A stretch of 64,000 bases of DNA from Maratus speciosus (lineage: Eukaryota; Arthropoda; Arachnida; Araneae; Salticidae): the NCBI GenBank assembly GCA_963932465.1, contig CAWVRF010001061.1, positions 186,001 to 250,000 of the forward strand. The letters run 5' to 3'. A program made the translations under genes and the position numbers. Shown here piece by piece: positions 11,707-22,772 of the stretch. The first letter of the stretch is position 1; every line of letters starts with the position of its first letter. A model generated the notes under the pieces. It searched no databases. It was not told the DNA's origin and saw only the letters and a list, made by a program, of their open reading frames with translations.

Positions 11707-12656
11707 CCCAACAAAAAGTTTTCGGTAAAAAAAAAAAAAAGCGCCAAGTTCTCCTTAATGCTTCGGCCAGAAAAAGTAGTGATATCTGATGTTCGCACAA
11801 GTTAAAAGCCAAACATCCCAAATCTTTCATTGAAAATGGCTTCCTGCGACTTGGCCGTTAATGCCTCCGTGAGAGTTTTTCAAATTTTAAATTATGTACA
11901 AATGAGCTACATGCCAACTACATTTTTTGATTATTTTAGGCATTTTGTGACACAGAATACAGAAATAAAATACACATTTGAAAAAAGCATTTAAACAACT
12001 TCAGTCTTTAAATGCTTAGAAGTTAAAAATAACAAAATACTTGTATTCAGGAGATAATATCCCTAATTGCTAAAACATAATTAATATCAACTTTTAACAG
12101 TTTATAAATCGAATACCTCTTAATGTTTGCAAACAAACTATAATAAATGTTCAAACGAAAAAAATCTCTTTCGTCAATACACGAGAATTCAACATTATAC
12201 AATAAAATATAATGTAACATATTGTGAGATTTGAAGTAAGTAAATTTTGTTTTATTTCTTGGGTTTTAGGTTAATGACTTTAGATTTAGACGGTACAAAA
12301 TGGCAATTAAACCACAAGTGGACTAAAAGATCTGTAATCAAAACTAATGTTTGTTGAAACTGAATGGTAGTTATCAGAAATCTTTTACTTATAATGTCTT
12401 TATGTGAATTTGCCTCTTTGCATTCTAATATTACTTTTAATATTTAAATAATTCATGAATGCGTAATTTCCAATCATTAATTTTGAAATGCTGTAGAAGG
12501 CATTAACGGCCAAGTCGCAGGAAGCCATTTTCAATGAAAGATTTGGGATGTTTGGCTTTTAACTTGTGCGAACATCAGATATCACTACTTTTTCTGGCCG
12601 AAGCATTAAGGAGAACTTGGCGCTTTTTTTTTTTTAACCGAAAACTTTTTGTTGGG
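11707..12656. mobile_element. TIR element with about 160-bp near-identical inverted ends
   Basis: The left arm 11707-11864 (CCCAACAAAAAGTTTTCGG ... CTTGGCCGTTAATGCC) is repeated inverted at 12496-12656, nearly perfectly apart from the poly-A length and one or two bases. The central 630 bp is AT-rich and non-coding. The right edge coincides with the composite's right edge. The left flank AAAAAGTAGTGATATC repeats a stretch inside the TIR (near 11775), so the left boundary may be more complex. Superfamily not identified. Confidence 0.75.
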
Positions 12657-12660
12657 ATCT

Positions 12661-12986
12661 ATTTATCTATATGATTTACTAAAAAAAATTATTATATAAA
12701 AGAAATTACAGACTTAGAAGGTAAACGATCTCCGAAAAAAATAACACAGCGCATTGATTAATTATAATTTTAAAATTTAATATATTAAATTTTCTTTGGA
12801 TTTCCCTGAAGGGAATTGTTAAATTATATCGCTTACCTAGAGTCATTTGGTGCTAACACTGTACGAATAGTAAGAATCATTAAAATTAATCTCCTCATTT
12901 AAAATTTTTATTAATCAACCTCATTACCCGTGTTGCAATGTATTAAAGTTATGGATATATTTTAGCATGTATATATCATTCCAGCA
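12661..12986 (+). repeat. Gypsy 5' LTR, last part
   Basis: ATTTATCTATATG ... ATCATTCCAGCA matches 23873-24198 of the 3' LTR with about two substitutions. It follows the ATCT copy at 12657-12660 and completes a 1425-bp LTR ending in CA. Confidence 0.93.
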
Positions 12987-13671
12987 TAGGGGAGTGAACC
13001 AGTTGTAATGGTGCCTTAGCCTTTTCCTAATTATATTAATTTAATTAATTTAATTTTAGGTGACCGAACCATAGGTTATTAATAAAAAAAAAAAAATTCT
13101 TTTTCCTTTTTTTTTACGTGTATCACCATAGTCGGTTTTAGTAGTACATATGAATCGGCAAACAGAAATTACTATACTACAAGAGAAAATATTATTGTGC
13201 TTATTATATAAAATTATTATATATATGTATATATAACTTACAACAGAAATTGAAAAACAAAATTTCTTTGTGTTTTCACTGAGTAATGAAAATAACTTAT
13301 GTACATTGTAAACTTCAATAATAATAGTAATTATATGTTTGATGGAAACAAATGAGTAAATTAATATGATAAATACAATCACAGTACTTGATAAATAAAT
13401 AATTTTGGTCATAATTATTAAATCACTGTGTATAAAATTTGCAAATTTAAGGCAGTTAAGCGAAATTAACAGTTTGCTATTTTATAATACTGTACATTTT
13501 TTTTAAAAACCCTTTTCACTATTTCGCAGTGTTGATGTGTATTACTATGTTTTAAAATTTTATTTACGTGTATAAAATTGATACTAATAACTAGGCGTTA
13601 TTTTTGATGGTATATTGTGTCGCTCTTGATAAAAAAAAAATATTACTTAGTTTACATTACATTCTTATTTA
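12987..13671 (+). other. Gypsy untranslated leader
   Basis: About 685 bp between LTR and gag. A primer binding site should lie just after 12986 (TAGGGGAGTGAACCAG...), but I cannot match it to a tRNA with confidence. Rich in poly-A/T, no convincing gene; a frame on the minus strand here is low-complexity hydrophobic. Confidence 0.6.
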
Positions 13672-15117
13672 ATGAGTAATAATTGTAAACGTAAAAGTCA
13701 TAGAGATAATACAAGGTTAAGTGGAGTTACAACTAGGAAACAATTAAAAGAACTGGCAAATACAAAGAAAGAAAGTAGTGTAGATTCAAATAATAATAAA
13801 AGTAGTAACAAGAATATAAATAATAAAAATTGTAATAAGAAAACTACTATTACGATTAACAATACACCCCAGAAAAACGCATATATCATGGCCACTGACA
13901 AAATAACTGCCGAGAGTGTAATCGGTTTACTACCTAATTATGATGGAAAAAGAGAATCTAACATAAATTCCTTTTTATTACAATTTGATAATTTAATCAA
14001 TCAAACCGAATTAAGCCCGATTTCTAAATTAACGATTCTAAAGGCAAGAATCGTTGGTCCCGCTAAAGAAAAATTAATGAGGGATGAAAAATTATTTTCG
14101 GAGAGTAATTTAGACAATTTCAAAAAGAAATTAAAAGAATTATTCGAGATAAAATGTAGTTTTAGTGAGGCACAAACAAAATTTTTTTCCCTTAAGCAGA
14201 AACCGGATCAAAATATGGCGGACTTTATATTAGAATTTAAAGCAGCACCGGACGTATATATAAAAAAAAGTGGACAGGATATTGGGGATGATAATGACTC
14301 CAAATTTACGCAAATGGTAAAGTTGTCTAGATTTCTGGATGCAATTAGAAGCGATTTTAGCTTAGAAATTCGTAAGGATTCTCCGAAGGATTTTAACACT
14401 GCATGCGAGATAGCATTAAAATTAGAGAGAGCTTTTGCACATGTCGATGTTAAAGATCTCAATAATATCACTGCTAATAAGGACCCTGAATTAATGAAGG
14501 AATTAGTAAAAATGAATATGGAAAGTGCGGAGAAAATTAAAATATTGACTAGTGAATTAAACAACATTAAAGTACATATGAATTCGAATGCAAATAATGT
14601 AACTAAATATTGCGATTATTGCAATTCTAAAACGCATTCCAATCAAAATTGCTGGTTCCAAGGTGACAAAGACCAAAATAAAAGTAATGCCGCTGAGAGA
14701 AACAAAACAACCCCTCATAACGAGCAGAATTCAGATAGGAAAGGCGGAAGAGATAACAGTTACCAGTATCAGGGAAATTTCCCACAAAATTCTAAATATA
14801 TGCATCAAAATTTCCATCCGAACCCTATGCATTATGCACCTCCTAACTACATGTATTACTCCCCACCCCCTCCCCACCTAAACTTTATGCCCCCACCCTA
14901 CCCCAATTTACCTAATTACAACTACGGTTATAATCAGGACCATTACAATTCATATAACCAGGGTAATGGGTATGGAGGATATACAAGTGGAAATTATCAG
15001 AGAAACTACCATAGAAATAATAGAAATTCAGAAGAGGATAAAAACAATTCTCACAAAAACAAATATAAACAAAATAAAGATTATGAACAGAATTCTAAGG
15101 ACAAACAGGGAAATTAA
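13672..15117 (+). CDS. Gypsy Gag
   Basis: 481-residue intact frame. Residues 1-70 are basic and Asn/Lys-rich. About 85-265 form the capsid-like part (VIGLLPNYDGKRESNINSFL; later FLDAIRSDFSLEIR). A CCHC zinc knuckle, CDYCNSKTHSNQNC, sits near 314-327. The tail is rich in Asn, Tyr, Pro and Gly (PPPHLNFMPPPYPNLP), of low complexity. It forms the particle and binds RNA. Its stop (15115-15117) directly follows a GGGAAAT slippery heptamer, and pol lies in the -1 frame, so Gag-Pol is probably made by frameshifting. Unlike pol, gag has no visible break. Confidence 0.92.
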   Translation: MSNNCKRKSHRDNTRLSGVTTRKQLKELANTKKESSVDSNNNKSSNKNINNKNCNKKTTITINNTPQKNAYIMATDKITAESVIGLLPNYDGKRESNINSFLLQFDNLINQTELSPISKLTILKARIVGPAKEKLMRDEKLFSESNLDNFKKKLKELFEIKCSFSEAQTKFFSLKQKPDQNMADFILEFKAAPDVYIKKSGQDIGDDNDSKFTQMVKLSRFLDAIRSDFSLEIRKDSPKDFNTACEIALKLERAFAHVDVKDLNNITANKDPELMKELVKMNMESAEKIKILTSELNNIKVHMNSNANNVTKYCDYCNSKTHSNQNCWFQGDKDQNKSNAAERNKTTPHNEQNSDRKGGRDNSYQYQGNFPQNSKYMHQNFHPNPMHYAPPNYMYYSPPPPHLNFMPPPYPNLPNYNYGYNQDHYNSYNQGNGYGGYTSGNYQRNYHRNNRNSEEDKNNSHKNKYKQNKDYEQNSKDKQGN

Positions 15118-15164
15118 TTGAGGGACTTACAGATTCAAATAAAAGGTACCCGCGTAAGTCTCTC
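15108..15164 (+). promoter_or_regulatory. -1 programmed ribosomal frameshift signal, gag to pol
   Basis: Heptamer GGGAAAT (15108-15114) is phased X_XXY_YYZ in the gag frame, immediately before the gag stop. After a 5-nt spacer comes an 11-bp stem: GAGGGACTTAC (15120-15130) pairs with GTAAGTCTCTC (15154-15164), one G-U pair, 23-nt loop. The -1 frame is open through the gag stop and runs on into pol at 15165. Slippery site, spacer and stem match retroviral-type -1 frameshift sites. ACCCG (15148-15152) could pair with CGGGT (15170-15174) as a pseudoknot, but the connecting loop is short. Confidence 0.82.
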
Positions 15165-16424
15165 ATGGACGGGTCACACAATTCTTACAAATTGATTGCT
15201 AGCGTGAAAAGTAATAATATAGAAAGCCTTCCAATTATTAGTTTTGAAATAAAGGGTATTAAAATCACCGCCTTGGCAGATTGTGGAGCTGCGGTCAGCC
15301 TGGCCTCACCCTCCTTATTTGAGCAACTAAAGAATGCAGAAGTTAAATATAAAAATTTATGTAATCAGGTAAAAATTCAAACACTCACTAATTCGACAAT
15401 TGCTTTCAAACAATGTATCAAATTAACCTTCAAATTGGAAAATGTATTCGTGTCAGGTGCATTTTATATCACAAATTCAGATTTTGGCCGTGATTATAAT
15501 ATGCTACTCGGTTTTGATTTTCTCAAAACAAACAAAATTATTTTGGATTTTGAGGATAAAACCATGAAATTAAAAAATAAAAACATTACACTGAATTTTC
15601 TCAGAGACACATCTCAGGGGCAGATAAACAATTTAACTCCATCTCCCATTAGTACAAATGACAATCATGAACCACAGGAAATTAACATAAAAAAACAAAG
15701 AAATACAAACAAAAAAAGAAAAATATCACGTAAAAATATTATTTCAGCTAAGATATCTCAAAACTCAGAGATATGTCCAGGTGAGAGAGTAATTACTGAA
15801 TTAATATGCCCAAATCAATTTATTATTAATGACACTATAATGTTAGAACCAATTAAACATAACATTAACATACATTATGACACATCAATTCATGAAATTG
15901 GCAAAGATAATAAAATTAACATAATTATCAGGAACGACTCGCAGCAGAAATTAAATTTAGTAGAAGGAATGAATATCGGAAGAATTTCCAAGCATTTTGA
16001 GGTAACGTCAGAAAATGAAAATAGCAGTCAAGAATCAGATCCAATAGTACAAGTTAACAACATTTCTTTAGAGGAAATTCGTGAACGCAGAAAGGCGGAA
16101 CTCAGTCCAGAGGATTTTAATTTACAACATCTGGATACTGATACACAAGCAAAATTACAAGAATTATTATTAAAGAATGCTTATGCATTCTCCAAAAATT
16201 ATTACACTCTTGGAAAAACATCTTTAGTTGTACCCAGATTTAATTTAATTCACAATTATCCTATACAAACAAAACCATATAAAACGGCACATAGTGTAAA
16301 GGAGTATGCTAAGTCAGAAATTGATAAGCTTTTGAGAGCTAATATAATAAAGAAATGTCACTCTGATTACGCGTTTCCAGTTATTTTTGTAAAAAAAAAG
16401 TTACACAGAAAGGCGAAAACGTAG
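15165..16424 (+). CDS. Gypsy pol, first part: protease and start of RT
   Basis: 419-residue frame, open further upstream in the -1 frame relative to gag. The ATG at 15165 is probably not a real start if pol is made by frameshifting. A retropepsin domain lies in the first 130 residues: ITALADCGAAVSLAS has D-C-G in place of the usual D-S/T-G, and MLLGFDFL is the second conserved block. A basic linker (KKQRNTNKKRKISRKN near 183-200) follows. The RT begins near residue 350 and ends at VIFVKKK, where a run of nine A residues (about 16391-16399) coincides with a switch of frame. Downstream RT is in the other frame, so an indel in this run (mutation or assembly error) breaks pol. Confidence 0.9.
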   Translation: MDGSHNSYKLIASVKSNNIESLPIISFEIKGIKITALADCGAAVSLASPSLFEQLKNAEVKYKNLCNQVKIQTLTNSTIAFKQCIKLTFKLENVFVSGAFYITNSDFGRDYNMLLGFDFLKTNKIILDFEDKTMKLKNKNITLNFLRDTSQGQINNLTPSPISTNDNHEPQEINIKKQRNTNKKRKISRKNIISAKISQNSEICPGERVITELICPNQFIINDTIMLEPIKHNINIHYDTSIHEIGKDNKINIIIRNDSQQKLNLVEGMNIGRISKHFEVTSENENSSQESDPIVQVNNISLEEIRERRKAELSPEDFNLQHLDTDTQAKLQELLLKNAYAFSKNYYTLGKTSLVVPRFNLIHNYPIQTKPYKTAHSVKEYAKSEIDKLLRANIIKKCHSDYAFPVIFVKKKLHRKAKT

Positions 16425-17929
16425 AAGAAGTTAAATATCGAATCGCTGCTGATTTTCGTTTGCTTAACCAGATTTTGCAAAACTATGCCTATCCGATACC
16501 TGACATAAAACGGATTTTGCAGACAATAGGCGGCAAAAAGTACTACACTGTTCTAGATTTACACTCGTCCTTCTATCAAATCGTTTTAAGAGAAGAAGAT
16601 ACAGACAAACTTGCTATTATTACAGAACATGGAAAATTTTCTTATTTAAGACTACCTTTCGGCACACGTCTCAGTACGGCTTACTTCGCAGAATTAATGG
16701 ATATATTATTAGGACACTTTGATAAAAGTCAAGTGACATATTTCATCGATGATATATTACTGGCAACAAACTCATTACAGGAAATGATAGAACTATTAGA
16801 CAATGTACTGAACCTATTCATTGAAAACAATATTACAATTGAACCAACTAAAATGCAACTCTGCATGGAAGAGATCGAATTTTTAGGATTCACCCTTAAT
16901 AAGGAAGGAATTTCACCTTCAAAAAGAAATATTGACAAAATTCAAAATTTAGCTAGACCTAAAAATAAGAAAGGAGTCAAATCACTCCTTGGTCTCTCCA
17001 ATTATTTTAGATCACTTATTAAAGACTATTCTAAAATAGTAGACCCTTTAATTAATCTCACTAAAGATAAAGTAAAATTTAAATGGTCGGAAGTAGAAGA
17101 AAATGCATTCAAAGAAATTCAGGCTGCTATTATACAGAATCCTACTTTAAAAACCCCTGATTTTTCGAAAGATTTTATTCTAATCACGGATGCGGCTAAA
17201 ACCGCAATTTCGGGCATATTGGGACAAGAGTATGATGGCGTTCTCCAACCAATTGAATTTTTTGGAAGAAAATTAAGAAATCCTGAGAAGAATTACCCTA
17301 GTTTTAAATTAGAATTACTCGCCATACACGAGGCAGTAATGTATTTTAAATACATTTTAACAGGTAGGAAATTCATTATACGCACGGATTCCAAAGCCCT
17401 AACATATTATTTAAATTTAGAGAAACAGCCTGATATTGTAGCTAGATGGATCGACAATCTCGCACCGTTTAGCTATGAAATAGAATTTATTCCGGGTTTT
17501 GCCAATCCAGCAGATTATTCCACTCGTAATTTAAATAATTTAACAGCTAGGAACGAACTACAAAATTCACTATTTGTCGTTAATAAAGATTTGGTTGATG
17601 AAAATATCAAAGAGCAGCAATTACAAGATGATAAATTAGAGAAAATTATCGGTAAAATTAAAAACAACAAACAGAATAAAATTACTCGAAAGTTTGTTCT
17701 AAACCATAAAGATATATTAATTTTAAAACCTGGATCTGATGGCAAAGAATTACTTATCGCTCCAGAGTCACTTAAAATGGAAATAATAAAAGATGCACAT
17801 AAACCTCATTTCGGTTTTAAAAAAACTTATGATATTATAAAGAGTAGATTTTATTGGCACGGAATGTACCGTGATATAAAGAATCATTGTAATAAATGTA
17901 TACCATGCAATACTACCAAACAGCATTAA
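16397..17929 (+). pseudogene. Gypsy pol, second part: RT, RNase H and integrase zinc domain
   Basis: Picks up RT after the homopolymer shift; AADFRLLNQ lies at about 16441-16470, upstream of the first usual start codon. Catalytic YFIDDILL is at about 16738-16761. RNase H is recognisable by ILITDAAKTAISG (near 17180), YPSFKLELLAIHEAV and IRTDSKALTYYL. The integrase zinc-binding region (AHKPHFGFKKT ... CNKCIPC) follows; its His-His spacing looks shorter than usual. An in-frame TAA at 17927-17929 cuts the protein just before the integrase core, which resumes in the same frame. Confidence 0.9.
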
Positions 17930-18850
17930 ACAATCAAGGTGCCTACACAAAAAATAGTAAAGGACCAAGAGGTCGGTTCAGCAATTCATATCGATCTAAT
18001 AGGGTTACTCCCTATGTCTTTGAGAAAGCATAAATACATTTTTGTTATTGTGGACTCGACGTCAAGATTCTTAGAAGCTGTTCCTATTCGCAACTATGAA
18101 ACCCAGACACTTTTGAACGTACTGAACGGATACTTTAGCCGTTATGGTTTATGTAAATCCGTAACTTTAGACAACGGCAAATATTTTCACTCTCAAGTTT
18201 TCAAAGAATACATGGATTCCTTAAATATACAATTAAAATTTAGCAGCGTTACTCACCCAGAAACGAATGGAATTTCTGAAGTTACGAATAAGATATTAAA
18301 AAATTCGATAACAGCTATGAGTAAAACTACATTAGAGTGGGATACTAGGCTGGACTATTTTAAATTACTTTATAATACTTCCCCTCACCGCGCAACAGGT
18401 TTCCCGCCATCTCTCTTATTCTTTGGGAGAGATATTAGAAACCCATTTTCCATCCACCTTCCCACACAAGATATTATTACAGCAACATATGTGCAAAATA
18501 GGGTACAACATTTGGAAGAAATAAAAAAATTTGCGCTACATAATCAAGAACGAATGTTAGCCGAGTATATTAATAACGACGAAATGCAGAAAGTAAAATT
18601 TTTAAGAATCGGGCAAGAGTGTTACCTAAAATGTGTGGGTACACCGGGAGTATTTCAGCCTAAATGGAGAGGTCCTTTCGAAGTCGTAAGAAGGTTTCGC
18701 AATAATAATTACCTTTTAACAGAGCTCCAAAACCCGCCCAAAGAGCCGATTAAAAGGCATATTTCTCTATTATTCTCAACAACGAAAGTCGAGTCTAGAG
18801 CATGCCAAATTCATAACGGGTCGGAGCAGGAAGGTAATCAACGTACATAA
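17930..18850 (+). pseudogene. Gypsy pol, third part: integrase core and GPF/Y tail
   Basis: Same frame as the preceding part, after one nonsense codon. The catalytic core shows HIDLIGLLP (first D), VTLDNGKYF (second D) and HPETNGISEVTNK (third residue, E). The C-terminal GPF/Y module WRGPFEVVRRF is present near residue 240. The frame ends at 18850 without a chromodomain or env. The catalytic triad is intact, but the upstream stop separates it from RT. Confidence 0.88.
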
Positions 18851-21800
18851 AAGTCGTTGGACATATATATATATTTTTCATATATTACTGTATTTATGAA
18901 AATAATATGCGTTATTTCATTTATTGTTATACATACCTTTTTTATTATTCAAGAATATTCGTTAATTTATCAATGAAAAGTTTCATGTACATTTGTGTTG
19001 TATATAGATATATTTTTTTATTTTTTCAAGTGAAATTTGTGGGTTATACTACACATGGTTAAATTCTCAGAGAGGACATTATATACACATTATATGGGAA
19101 ATTTAAGTGTAGGTGTGCTATATACCTGTATATATATATAAAATAAAATAAAATACATCGTGCAGAACAGTTGGTTCTTTTAAACCAATTTTTTTTCTCC
19201 CCCAACGCGCAGCGTAAGTTTGGGAGCTGTGGGATTTGTTTACGATGATGGTCAATGTTTTGAGGAGGAGCGCCATCTCGTGGTTCTAAAAGCGGAATTT
19301 TTCTCCTCTGTCCATCTTTTTAGGCAGAGGAGAGAGATTAGTTTCCCCCCACCCCCACCCTCCAACCTGCGCGCCAGAGAGTGAGTTTGCTTTGTTGCTT
19401 TAGAATGGCCAGTTTCGAAGGAACAATTTTGTGCACATAAGGTTTTGATCAGTAAAAAAAAAAAAAAAAACATTGGTACAATTCTATGGCATGCAATAAA
19501 TGAAATTTTGCTTACTTGTCTTCAATCAGAGGCAGGCTAGAATGAGACGTCCTGAAGTTCTGCTTCGCTCGATTTATTTACTTATTTTTTTTCCTTGTCG
19601 TATCATTCCTCAGAGAGTCAACTGCAAAATATAACATATTATGAGTATCCTAATTTTCAAGCATTTTTATTATAAAATATTATAATTTTTTTTCTTACTT
19701 TCTTATTAATAGTAAAAATAAATTAGTTTAATTTTAATTTTTATTAATACCTTGGGATTTAGCGGCTAGTCCTTATAGCATGTTTCTGCCAATAGGGCTG
19801 ACATAAATTACAGTTGAGGCAGGGAATATGCATTGTTAGTTCTTATTATGAAATTTGCTATACATAAAATTTTTTTTTTCTTTAGTACAACAGTGTACAT
19901 ATTATAAAAATTATTCTTTTTTCTTATTTAACAGGGTGAACTTATCACTATTTTACTCTCAAATAATTGAAGTCACGCAGTAAATTTAATAATAATAATA
20001 AAAAAAAAATTAAGTTAAATAAATTAAAAAGTATTACTGTTAATCAGTCTATTAATTGAATTGTAAGGTCATATAAAATATTAATTATATAAATATCGTC
20101 ATTTAAATTACATTACACTGGATTTTACACGTAGATAATAAATTATATTTTCTTTCTCATGTTCAATAATTAACAAACAAAAAATAATTTTTTTTAAGAG
20201 GATTCCGTTTTGATTGCCAATCTGAAAATTATTCAGGGTTTGGACAACACTCCTTTTATTCTAATTCGAATTAAGTAAACAGTTCCCTTTTTCAAAAAAA
20301 AAAAAAAAATTTTCACGTAACAATAAATAAATTAAATACTAAATATGGCAATAAATAAATGATGTATTGCTTTTAAAAATAATCAGGTAACTAACGAGGA
20401 ATATATCAATGTTTAAATAAATTAGGCTATATTACCTAAACCTTTCTTGTTTCTTTTCTGTAAAATAAAAATAAACAAATATCTTTTTAGCCTTTAATTA
20501 CATAAATTAAATGGGATTTCTCAATTAAAATTTTATACCCTTGGTTTCTGGTAATTTAGTACAAAATAAATCGTACCTGTTTATGAGAATTCCTTCTCTT
20601 GTAATGTTGATTTCCTTGTTGCTGGCAACAGGGTGGTGCACCGATCTTCGTTATAGAGTGGACATTCCTTATTAATAGGCACGGCATCCAGTTTTTCCGT
20701 AGCATTCTGTCTCCACCGCTAATTAAATTAAGATAAAATTAAGTACAAAGGTAGTCATTTAAGTATATTTTGTTATGGATATAACAAAAAGAATAAAATG
20801 TAATAATTGGGAATTTTGTAGATTAGATCCTCATTTTTTTTTTGGATCCGTTTAACCCCCCCCCCCCACCCCTCGTTTTGTTTGTTCGCACCGAGTTATT
20901 TTTTGTTCAGACTCTACTTACTTCGTAGGTAGGTTTTCACAGGCTAATGGGAATTAAAACATAAGGGTTAGTAATATACCTCCTGTAGGCATAACACAGT
21001 TTAGTTTAACACTGTTAAATTATGCATATAAATAAATAAATAAATAATACATTTGTGATTAACATTTAACCCATAATCGTAAAAATACTAGTACCTGTGT
21101 ATAATACAATGTGACTCTCAATACATAATGCATATACAAAACATATAAAATAATGAGATGTTTAGGTATTGCTTATGATAAATAATAATATTAATAGGAG
21201 CGCATAGATTGGCCAATCTTTCAAAAAAAAAAAAAATACCTAAAATATTACTTATATTTTATTCTCCACAACAACATTAAAACATAAATTATAAAAACAT
21301 TCAATCATTGAGTGATATTGGATTATTTAGCGAGTGTTACATATAAATTTTTATAATGTTAGTCGTGCTTACGAGAAACACGTCAAGACTACTTTCTTAC
21401 CTTCAAATTGTTGTTTCATACCTCGACTAGTACTATATTATACAAACCTTAAGGGGTACCAGTAAAACTTACTCCTTCATTTTCTGTTCTATCCATTGGA
21501 GCCAGCAGATCTGCGCCTCTTAGATTATGCGATTTAGGCAGGATACTTGTCTTGCTGATGATGTTTTCTAAAAAAAAAAAAAAAAAAAAAAAGATTATTA
21601 ATGAATGTTGCAGTTATGAAAATATACATTCTCGCAGATTCCTAGTGTTGAGTCCAATGTGGCACGATTTCAGTTTTTTTTTCTTTGCGCTCCCAAACCG
21701 GCGACGCTATTACGGTGGCGACTTGATACTGTGGGAAAATTCATGTAATCAGCTCACCCCTCAGTCGGTCCCGCGCGTTTGCAGCACAGTCCATAAATTT

Positions 21801-22106
21801 TCATGGGGGAGACAAAGTGATTAGGACTGTAACGAGTTTTTTTTCTTTATCGATAAGTGGATCTTGCAACCAGTTTTCTCCTAGCCGAGAGAGGAATGAA
21901 ATGTCTCTTCCTGCTCTTGAAATGAATCGGATTTGCGCTTAGGAGAAACCTGATTCATCTCCTTTTTTTTAATCGAATATCATTTGTTAAGTCAGATAAT
22001 CAAATACGAGCATGTTTGTTTTAGTGGCAGTTAGCGATTCAGAAGCGATGTATATGTAAATATACACCACTTATTTAAAATAAATAAATAAATAAAAAAA
22101 ATAATA

Positions 22107-22141
<35 letters not shown>

Positions 22142-22772
22142 CACATACATTCTATCAGCGAAACACTAAATTAAAGAACCAGTAGATTTGGATGATATAA
22201 AAAATTTATATCGTATGTTCACGAGTTCATAATGTAATAATTGTATACAAATTTTGTCTCTCTGAGTATTTTATTATTATATATGAAATATAATGAATTG
22301 TCTTTTATGTGTAATGTTAGTTTAATGTGTAACTGTTTGCCTATTCATATTTACATATCGTATGGTAGAAATTTGGCTTTTATTATCTTACTTATTCCAA
22401 AATTGGTTGCTTTGATATACAATTGGCTAATTTAACATTAAATTGTTGAGTGCTAAATTGCAAACAATGGAATAATTAATAAATACAGTGCAATCTACTA
22501 CGACAGTTATGCCTCGACGACGTGATCCGTACACCAGAACTGTTGGCGTATAAAAGGACTTGCTATGCACATCTTCAAGCCATCCAATCCACTATGATAC
22601 TCAGTGTGTGTCAATGACTCTATATATACAACACAGGACAGGATGCACACAAAGTACTGGACAATGACATGAGACTTTATATTCCAGCTGAAGGAGCAGG
22701 GTCAAGCAAAAAAAAAAAAAAAGAAACACGTTGCACTAAATTTCTTTTTTTTTTCCATATTGGAGGCGGAGA
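18851..22772 (+). other. Gypsy 3' non-coding region (3.9 kb)
   Basis: Between pol and the 3' LTR, with no env or other convincing frame. Mostly AT-rich with poly-A/T, an (AAT)n tract near 22100-22135 and poly-C runs near 19350 and 20855. Two less AT-rich islands stand out (about 19190-19440 and 21660-21900). GCGCCATCTCGTGG at 19270-19283 is a strong CTCF-core-like match. A TATAAAAGG at 22549-22557 could be chance. A purine-rich GGAGGCGGAGA just before 22773 is a plausible polypurine tract. Confidence 0.7.

Larger units (their letters stand above)
8198..12656. mobile_element. Composite insertion in the Gypsy 5' LTR (class unknown)
   Basis: Comparison with the intact 3' LTR shows 4459 extra bases starting GGGAGCACGG and ending TTTTTGTTGGG, with a likely 4-bp duplication ATCT (8194-8197 and 12657-12660). 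The two ends are not inverted copies of each other. The right 950 bp is a TIR element (11707-12656). The rest holds an older hairpin element (9588-9971), an older small TIR element (11317-11634) and diverged direct repeats. Since the host LTR is under 0.5% diverged but these inner elements are clearly older, the block probably moved in as one piece. No coding region recognised. Confidence 0.65.

Noticed and set aside
12987..13020. Primer binding sites of the Gypsy and BEL elements
   Set aside because: No convincing match to a tRNA 3' end after either 5' LTR, so not annotated.
13056..13412. 118-codon minus-strand frame in the Gypsy leader
   Set aside because: Low-complexity Ile/Phe-rich text in AT-rich leader, no domain, no conservation evidence.
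15148..15174. Pseudoknot at the frameshift site (ACCCG with CGGGT)
   Set aside because: The pairing exists, but a 5-nt loop would have to cross an 11-bp stem; kept only as a remark.
21552..21824. 90-codon frame in the Gypsy 3' region as a possible env remnant
   Set aside because: Begins in a poly-A run (poly-Lys); no signal peptide, cleavage site or membrane segment.
22549..22557. TATAAAAGG as a promoter before the Gypsy 3' LTR
   Set aside because: A single TATA match in AT-rich DNA with no initiator or gene downstream.
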